Below the pieces are notes generated by a model. The model was given only the letters and a program-made list of their open reading frames with translations. It was not told the origin of the DNA and made no database searches. A stretch of 64,000 bases of DNA from Eriocheir sinensis. Taxonomy: Eukaryota > Arthropoda > Malacostraca > Decapoda > Varunidae. The stretch spans positions 7,874,495-7,938,494 of the forward strand of contig NC_066549.1 of NCBI RefSeq assembly GCF_024679095.1, written 5' to 3'. Below, piece by piece: positions 54,905 to 64,000 of this stretch (its first letter is position 1; each line of letters opens with the position of its first letter). The position numbers and the translations under genes are program-made.

Positions 54905-55660
54905 ATATTTACAAGAGAGAAATGGCCCGTCACGATCAAGGAAACGTTATAAATAAAACGAAAACTAAACATCGAAATGAGCAAATACACTCTATGCTAT
55001 GTGGAGGAATAACGGGGAGCAGCGAGGTGAGAGAGTGCAGGGAGACACTATCACAACCTTCCCCTGACCAGCCAACCAGCCCTGCCACTCACGTGTTTAT
55101 TGTTGCTGCCGTGGTGAATAGTGCCTTTTTCCTCTTTTGTCCTGGATCAGTGTTCCTCAGAGTCCCACAGGTCGCCTCCTCTCACAGACAGATCAATGAG
55201 GACTGGATGGGACACACACACACACACACACACACACGCAATCCAGTAAAGACCGAGGCATGCATTAAGCTGAACTGGGTCACATCAACATCACATTTTA
55301 AAAGCGTAACACATCATCGGGGGGTGATTTTCCTTGATGGTGGTGGTTTACCCGCCTAGCTGTGCCCGCATATGCACCCCACCAAACACTAGCATTAAAG
55401 AAGGAAGCAAAATAAACGAGAGTATTAACGTAAAGTTGAAATGGCGTTGAATATACACACATCATACTAAAATGCATTCGTTCAAAGAGGAAGCTACTCT
55501 GGGAAATATAAATGAAGCAAAAAAAAAATAAAAGAGAGAAAAGTCGTAACGTTAAATTCACGCATCATAACTCATTTATATTACGCGCAAAGAGCGAGTC
55601 CGGGTACAAGCCTCTCTGGGAAATAGAAATGGAGCATAAAAAATAAGAATAGACAAATCA
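54905..55660. other. No gene recognised; (CA)n at 55215-55238
   Basis: Unique DNA without recognisable domains; short repeats of GGAAATA(G/T)AAATG-AGC at 55501 and 55618 are diverged members of the adjoining 51 bp array. Confidence 0.45.
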
Positions 55661-55689
55661 ACGTTGAATACACACATCGTAACTCGTTT

Positions 55690-55935
55690 ATACGTGCAAA
55701 GATCAAGTCCAGTGACAAATAAGCTACTCTTGGAAATAGAAAATAAGCAAAGATCAAGTCCAGTGACAAATAAGCTACTCTTGGAAATAGAAAATAAGCA
55801 AAGATCAAGTCCAGTGACAAATAAGCAAAGATCAAGTCCAGTGACAAATAAGCTACTCTTGGAAATAGAAAATAAGCAAAGATCAAGTCCAGTGACAAAT
55901 AAGCTACTCTTGGAAATAGAAAATAAGCAAAAACT
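55690..55935 (+). repeat. 51 bp minisatellite, five copies
   Basis: CAAAGATCAAGTCCAGTGAC, AAATAAGCTACTCTTGGAAA, TAGAAAATAAG; one copy is shortened to the first half. 51 is a multiple of three, giving the repeated SISKSSLFVTGLDLCLF frame on minus, which I read as non-coding. Confidence 0.93.
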
Positions 55936-56199
55936 AACAAGTGTAGTCATATAAGAGTACGTATGATCAACAAGTTCAACACACACACACACACTCTAAA
56001 TGCCCATGCCAGGAACGTTTATTCCCTTTCACTCTCTCATAAACACGTGCACACAACAAGCAAGACCAATGACATCAGTACCCCAAGTTCCCTTTGTGTC
56101 CAGCCGAGGGCGGAGCTTCGAGACAGTATATAGGTTACGTGACTCAGTGCTTGGTGGGGCGGGGCTGGGACGCGTGTGGCACTAGGGTTGCAAGCAAAC

Positions 56200-57880
56200 C
56201 GTAGCGCATAATATCAAAAGTAGCAAATGCACATTCAAATAGAACAAAGACCAGTGTTTAGTTTTCATAATGAGGTGATAGAAGGGAAGGCGAATGTTGG
56301 TGTATGTAGATATGTTTGGCAGTGATTCGTGTACGTGGTAGAAGAGTTAGTAAAGCAAAAGTAGCAAGTAGCAGAAGTAGCAATTGCACATTCATATAGA
56401 ACAAGCAGCAATATTTAGTTTTCATAATGAGGTGATAGAAGGGAAAGCGAATGTTGGTGTATGTAGATATGTTTGGCAATGATTCGTGTACGTGGTAGAA
56501 GGGTTAGTAAAGCAAAAGTAGCATGTAGCAGAAGTAGCAATTGCACATTCATATAGAACAAGCAGCAATATTTAGTTTTCATAATGAGGTGATAGAAGGG
56601 AAAGCGAATGTTGGTGTATGTAGATAGATATGTATGGCAGTGATTCGTGTGGCAGAAGGGTTAGTAAAGCAAAAGTAGCATGTAGCAGAAGTAGCAATTG
56701 CACATTCATATAGAACAAGCAGCAATATTTAGTTTTCATAATGAGGTGATAGAAGGGAAAGCGAATGTTGGTGTATGTAGATATGTATGGCAGTGATTCG
56801 TGTGGCAGAGGGGTTAGTAAAGCAAAAGTAGCATGTAGCAGAAGTAGCAATTGCACATTCATATAGAACAAGCAGCAATATTTAGTTTTCATAATGAGGT
56901 AATAGAAGGGAAAGCGAATGTTGGTGTATGTTGATATGTTTGGCAATGATTCGTGTACGTGGTAGAAGGGTTAGTAAAGCAAAAGTAGCATGTAACAGAA
57001 GTAGCAATTGCACATTCAGATAGAACTAGCAGCAGTATTCAGTTTTCATAATGAGGTAATAGAAGGGAAAGCGAATGTTGGTGTATGTTGATATGTTTGG
57101 CAATGATTCGTGTACGTGGTAGAAGGGTTAGTAAAGCAAAAGTAGCATGTAGCAGAAGTAGCAATTGCACATTCATATAGAACAAGCAGCAATATTTAGT
57201 TTTCATAATGAGGTGATAGAAGGGAAAGCGAATGTTGGTGTATGTAGATATGTATGGCAGTGATTCGTGTACGTGGTAGAAGGGTTAGTAAAGCAAAAGT
57301 AGCATGTAGCAGAAGTAGCAATTGCACATTCAGATAGAACTAGCAGCAGTATTTAGTTTTCATAATGAGGTGATTGAAGGGAAAGCGAATGTTGGTGTAT
57401 GTTGATATGTATGGCAGTGATTCGTGTGGCAGAGGGGTTAGTAAAGCAAAAGTAGCATGTAGCAAGAGTAGCAATTGCACATTCATATAGAACAAGCAGC
57501 AATATTTAGTTTTCATAATGAGGTGATAGAAGGGGAAGGTAAATGTTGATGTATGTATATGTGTTTGGCAGTGATTGGAGTGGCAGAAGGATTAGTAAAG
57601 CAAGCTATAGCGCATATCAGAAGTAGCGATTACGTACATGTTCAAATAAGAGCAAACAGCAATATTCAGTGTTCATAATGAGGTCATAGAAGGGAAAATA
57701 GATGTTGGTGTATGTATGTATGTATGTTTTCCGTGGTGATAGCGTGTGGCAGAAGAAAAAAAAAAGTAAGCCTATGAATGACAGACATAACAAAAGTAGC
57801 AATTACACATTCAAATAGACCAACCAACAATATTCAATTTACATAATGTGAGGCCGTACGGTAAAAGGGGAAGTCAATGC
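56200..57880 (+). repeat. ~155 bp minisatellite, about ten copies
   Basis: GAATGTTGGTGTATGT at 56292, 56449, 56606, 56763 and 56916 (periods 157, 157, 157, 153), continuing to about 57860. Units contain AGCAGAAGTAGCAATTGCAC, AGTTTTCATAATGAGGTGAT and GGCAGTGATTCGTGT. The last two copies are diverged. Confidence 0.93.
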
Positions 57881-57959
57881 TCTTATTGTTGGTGTACGTA
57901 TCTGTTTTTGTTGTTGTTGTTGCATTCAAGGTCGCGTGTCGTAACCTCGGTGTGTCAGA

Positions 57960-59215
57960 CTGTCCGAGGTGTCACAAGGCGAGGGAGAGGAAGGGAGGGA
58001 CTGGGTAGGGGGGGGAGAGGAAGGGAGGTACTGGGTAGGAGGGGGAGAGGAAGGGAGGTACTGGGTAGGAGTGGTAGAGGAAGGGAGGGACTGGGTGGGG
58101 GTGGAGAGGAAGGGAGGGACTGGGTAGGGGGGGGAGAGGGAGGGGGGGACTGGGTAGGAGGGGGAGAGGAAGGGAGGTACTGGGTAGGAGGGGGAGAGGA
58201 AGGGAGGTACTGGGTAGGAGGGGGAGAGGAAGGTAGGTACTTGGTAGGAGGGGAGTAAGGAGGTACTGGGTTGGAGGGGAGAGGAAGGGAGGTACTGGGT
58301 GGAGGGGAGAGGAAGGGAGGGACTGGGTAGAAGGGAGAGAGTAAGGGAGGTACTGGGTAGGAGGGGGAGAGGAAGGGAGGTACTGGGTAGGAGGGGGAGA
58401 GGAAGGGAGGTACTGGGTAGGAGGGGGAGAGGAAGGGAGGTACTGGGAGGGGAGAGGAAGGGAGGTACTGGGGGGGGAGAGGAAGGGAGGTACTGGGTAG
58501 GAGGGGGAGAAGGAGGTACTGGGAGGGGAGAGGAAGGAGGTACTGGGTGGGAGGGGAGAGGAAGGAGGTACTGGGTAGGGGGGGGAGAGGAAGGGAGGGA
58601 CTGGGTAGGGGGGAGAGGAGGGGGACTGGGTAGGGGGGAGAGGAAGGAGGTACTGGGTGGAGGGGAGAGGAAGGAGGTACTGGGTGGGAGGGGAGAGGAA
58701 GGGAGGGACTGGGTAGGAGGGGGAGAGGAAGGGGGGGGGACTGGGTAGGGGGGGAGAGGAAGGGAGGTACTGGGTAGGAGGGGGAGAGGAAGGGAGGTAC
58801 TGGGTAGGAGGGGGAGAGGAAGGGAGGTACTGGGTAGGAGGGGGAGGAAGGAGGTACTGGGTGGGAGGGGAGAGAAGGAGGGACTGGGTGGAGGGAGAGG
58901 AAGGGAGGTACTGGGTAGGAGGGGGAGAGGAAGGGATGTACTGGGTAGGAGGGGAGAGTAAGGGAGGTACTGGGTAGGAGGGGGAGAGGAAGGGAGGTAC
59001 TGGGTAGGAGGGGGAGAGGAAGGGAGGTACTGGGTAGGAGGGGGAGAGGAAGGGAGGTACTGGGTAGGAGGGGGAGAGGAAGGGAGGTACTGGGTAGGAG
59101 GGGGAGAGGAAGGGAGGTACTGGGTAGGAGGGGGAGAGGAAGGGAGGTACTGGGTAGGGGGGGGAGAGGAAGGGAGGTACTGGGTAGGAGGGGGAGAGAA
59201 AGGGAGGGAGGCAAA
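57960..59215 (+). repeat. 30 bp G-rich minisatellite, about 42 copies
   Basis: Unit GAGGAAGGGAGGTACTGGGT + AGGAGGGGGA, with many small indels at 58060-58900 and regular 30 bp spacing at both ends. G-runs on the plus strand give G-quadruplex potential. All three minus frames stay open for over 1.3 kb (437-487 residues of PSTSLPLPLL-like repeats) because the unit has no stop in any frame; I do not regard these as genes. Confidence 0.95.
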
Positions 59216-59335
59216 GAATGGGTTCCCTGCTTCCATTGTTCTCTTCTGCCTTCTTTTCGCCTTGACCCTGACCTCCCCCCGCCACGTGTTCCCCTCAAGT
59301 GCCACCGAACCCTACATGAGGAGAGAGGTGGACTG

Positions 59336-59336
<1 letters not shown>

Positions 59337-59378
<42 letters not shown>

Positions 59379-59392
59379 ACGCACACGCACAC
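59337..59392 (+). repeat. (CA)n microsatellite
   Basis: Pure CA to 59366, then mixed CACG. Confidence 0.93.
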
Positions 59393-59399
59393 TGAATGC

Positions 59400-59690
59400 C
59401 CATGCCAGTAACGTCCATTCCCTTTCACTCTTGCAGCGCGCGATGACACGGACTCCCCCACGCACCTCGAAGTGGCCTCGCCCTCCCTGACTGAACAATG
59501 CACCTCATTATTTCGCACCCATTAAACAAAGGGATTTTATTTTTATTTTTTTTTATTTCATCGTCTGGTTCTTTTTTTTTTTTTTTGTATGGAATTGATT
59601 GTTAACAGTTTTGTATTTCATGGTATTTTTTGTAGGTGGTTACGTATGCTGGTCTGCTGTTCAGGTTTATCATTGGTAGTGGTAGTTGTA
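59400..59690. other. No feature recognised
   Basis: T-runs at 59570-59586; otherwise unique. Confidence 0.35.
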
Positions 59691-59790
59691 GTGGTAGTAG
59701 TAGTAGTAGTAGTAGTTGTAGTAGTTGTAGTAGTTGTTGTTGTTGTTACTGCTTCTCCTTGTATTGGTACTGTTAGGTTACTCCTCCTCC

Positions 59791-59822
<32 letters not shown>

Positions 59823-59835
59823 CTCCTCCTTCTCT
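59690..59835 (+). repeat. (GTA)n and (CCT)n arrays
   Basis: (GTA)n/(GTT)n at 59690-59750 and (CTC)n at 59778-59832. Confidence 0.88.
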
Positions 59836-59847
59836 ACTACTACTTTT

Positions 59848-59960
59848 TTTTTACATCAAAGGAGACAGCACAAGGGCATAAAAAAGGGAAACAATAATAA
59901 ATAAAAAAAAAACCCGCTACTCGCTGCTCCTGTAAAGAATCCGAAGAGATGGCCGAATGG
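59848..59960 (-). mobile_element. Jockey-like LINE 3' tail
   Basis: TTTACATCAAAGGAGACAGC, ACAAGGGCAT, A-rich stretch, CCCGCTACTCGCTGCTCCTG, GAGATGGCCGAATGGGG; reverse complement of the segment at 12545-12650. Confidence 0.65.
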
Positions 59961-59992
59961 GGGGTCAATTACTACTACTATTACTACTACTA

Positions 59993-60165
59993 ATGGGGAC
60001 GGGTGGCAGTCTGGTTAGCTTCGGGTATGGTTCGCGTTGACCGATCATTTTCCAGCCTAAACCAGATGACCGAAAATCACCCACGCCGCCACACGCTGTC
60101 CTTCAGCCCTGCCTTCAGCAACTTTCAGCAATGAGAGCATCGGTGCAGGGAGAAAATATGACCAT
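59993..60165 (+). mobile_element. SINE family B-like, diverged
   Basis: GGGGACGGGTGGCAGTCTGG, GACCGAAAATCACCCACGCC, GCTGTCCTTCAGCCCTGCC, CTTCAGCAACTTTCAGCAA correspond to segments of 37399-37620 in the same order. It ends at an (AAT)n array. Confidence 0.6.
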
Positions 60166-60166
60166 A

Positions 60167-60167
60167 A

Positions 60168-60264
<97 letters not shown>
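60167..60264 (+). repeat. (AAT)n and (GT)n arrays
   Basis: (AAT)n at 60167-60216 and (GT)n at 60218-60264. Confidence 0.94.
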
Positions 60265-60266
<2 letters not shown>

Positions 60267-60365
60267 GCGCCATCCACGGGCAGAGGCTGATCACCAGTGC
60301 CCCTTAACTAATTAATCTGCCAACATGCAACCCACAGAAAAAGAAGACAACTTTTTATGTATTAA

Positions 60366-60631
60366 TACTGCTGCTGCTGCTGCTGCTGCTGCCGCTGATG
60401 CTACTACTACTACGACTACTACTACTACTACTACTACTGCTACTACTGCTACAACTATTACTACTACTACTAAAACTAATGTTACTGCTGCTCCTACTGC
60501 TACTTCTATTGCTCCTCCCCCTCCTCTTCCTCCTCCTACTCCCCCCATAGACCGCCAGGTCTTCTGGTGTCTGGTCTTCCTATGTATTCCTATGTTCCTA
60601 TGTATTCCTCCTCCCCCTCCTCCTCCTCCTC

Positions 60632-60675
<44 letters not shown>

Positions 60676-60763
60676 GCTACTACTACTCCTACTCCTACTA
60701 CTACTACTACTACTACTTTTACTACTACTAATAATAATAATAACAATCATAATAATAACTATA

Positions 60764-60825
<62 letters not shown>

Positions 60826-60975
60826 CATTATTATTATTATTGTTGTTGTTGTAGTTGTTATTATTTTACTAATGTTACTACTACTGTTGAGGTTGCTTCT
60901 GTTACTGCTAATAACAATAGTATATATTTCTATTCAAAATAATTATATTATTATTATCATTATTATTATTATTAA

Positions 60976-61030
<55 letters not shown>

Positions 61031-61075
61031 ATCATATATAGTTACTACTACTACTACTACTACAACCACCGCCGC
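60366..61075 (+). repeat. Trinucleotide repeat field: CTG, CTA, CCT, ATT
   Basis: (CTG)n 60366-60395, (CTA)n 60399-60475, (CCT)n 60600-60632, (CTA)n 60633-60730, (ATT)n 60762-60840 and 60950-61030, (CTA)n 61041-61062. A scrap TTCCTATGTATTCCTATG at 60578 resembles a CR1 LINE 3' tail. Confidence 0.92.
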
Positions 61076-61287
61076 CATTGGTAAAGCGACTCTGGCAGGA
61101 GGGGAGGGGGGTGGGGGTGGGGGAAGTATAAGGTGTAACGTAACTTTCACCACTGACAGGTCACTGGCCTCTCCCTCCTCTCTCCTCCCTCTCTCCTCCC
61201 TCCCCATCCCTCTCTCCCTCCCCCTTCCATCCATTATCCATCCTTTCCTTCCTTCCTCTCACCATCACTCGCTCCTTCCCGCTTTGG

Positions 61288-63290
<2,003 letters not shown>

Positions 63291-63429
63291 GCACAGTTGA
63301 GTGATTCGTCGACTTGGATTTTGCGGTTTCTAGTTTTCGTGCGTGTGGGTGTGAGTTTTTTGGCGATGCTTGTATGTTTGTTGTTGTGGTTGTTGCTGCT
63401 GCTGCTGATGATGCTATATAGTGGTGTTG

Positions 63430-63850
63430 CTTGTGTGTTTTTGTGTGAAGTTAGTGGTGATGATTTTTTGTGTGGGGGGGGGGGCAGGGGGTCACCTAGC
63501 TTTTTTTTTTAGGGGGGAAAGAAAGGTAATGGTGAAGTTGGTGTTTTTTTGGGGGGGGGGTGAAGTTAGCGGTCTTTCTCTTTATTGGTGAAGCTAATGG
63601 TGAAGCTAGCGTGTGTGTTTTGTGAAGCTAGCGGCTTTATTTATTTATTTATTTATTTATTTTTTTTGTCAAGCAAATGGTGAATGTATCGATATTTTTT
63701 GTGAAGTTAATGTTTTGTTTTTTTCGTGAAGTTAGTGATCTTTGGTGAAGCTCTTGGTGAAGATAATTATTTATTTTGCTGCAGGTAGTTATGAAGCTAA
63801 CGTTTTTCGAAGCTAGTGGCCCTTGGTGAAGCTAATGATGTTTTTTTTTA
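63430..63850 (+). repeat. Degenerate GTGAAGCTAGCGG repeats
   Basis: About a dozen variants of GGTGAAGCTAATGGTGAAGC or GTGAAGTTAGCGG separated by T-rich runs. The period is irregular. Confidence 0.6.
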
Positions 63851-64000
63851 TCGGCGTCAACAGATTGTCCATCTTGTTGTTGTTGGTGTTGTTGTTCTCT
63901 TCAAGTTGTTTTCCTGGCTTACCCATGCATTGTAGACATGACATTGTATAATAACATTTGTTAGCCCTGATGAACCCTATAACATGGCATTATAAACAAA

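Noticed and set aside
57926..59418. Proline/serine-rich proteins of 437-487 residues on the minus strand
   Set aside because: All three frames are open at once over a 30 bp minisatellite; the composition comes from the repeat.

Overview
The window is eukaryotic genomic DNA, most likely from a decapod crustacean (a crab or close relative). The evidence is a very dense load of long (GA)n, (CT)n, (TA)n, (CA)n and trinucleotide arrays, several CR1- and Jockey-like LINE fragments, tRNA-derived SINEs, TTAGG-type telomere-like runs (about 20655), and one intron-rich housekeeping gene. The species assignment is inference; no rRNA or mitochondrial marker is present.

The only protein-coding gene I can support is PBDC1 (yeast Ypl225w/Chp1 family, an eEF1A biogenesis chaperone). 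It lies on the minus strand in five coding exons between 44374 and 30042. All exon joins are phase 0 and all splice sites are GT-AG. The spliced product is 181 residues. Its introns, about 14 kb in total, are filled with nested transposons. An upstream non-coding exon is likely but not located.

Layout. 1-9 kb: pyrimidine-rich DNA, a ~160 bp satellite interrupted by a TTAA-flanked transposon, then dinucleotide arrays. 9-14 kb: a SINE split by a foldback element, LINE fragments and a 145 bp minisatellite. 14-18 kb: trinucleotide arrays, long purine and pyrimidine tracts, a 23 bp minisatellite. 18-30 kb: sparse DNA, a 147 bp minisatellite, a MITE with ~57 bp inverted repeats, a Harbinger remnant inserted in a Jockey-like LINE, and a second degenerate Jockey-like LINE. 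30-45 kb: PBDC1 and its transposon-filled introns (CR1 LINE, hAT-like, large palindromic elements, several TTAA-flanked elements, a dead Tc1 split by a SINE). 45-55 kb: SINEs, LINE fragments, one candidate short exon, minisatellites. 55-61 kb: 51 bp, ~155 bp and 30 bp tandem arrays, then trinucleotide arrays. 61-64 kb: alternating CT/GA arrays.

The most informative signals are evolutionary. TTAA-flanked elements (piggyBac-like ends, 5'-CCC...GGG-3') are seen with an empty target site in the neighbouring satellite units. One such family has expanded an internal 35 bp repeat that resembles its own terminus, and another carries a piece of LINE reverse transcriptase. A CR1 LINE 3' tail abuts, and probably forms part of, the splice acceptor of the last PBDC1 exon. 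I found no RNA gene that looks functional, no CRISPR, and no intact transposase.
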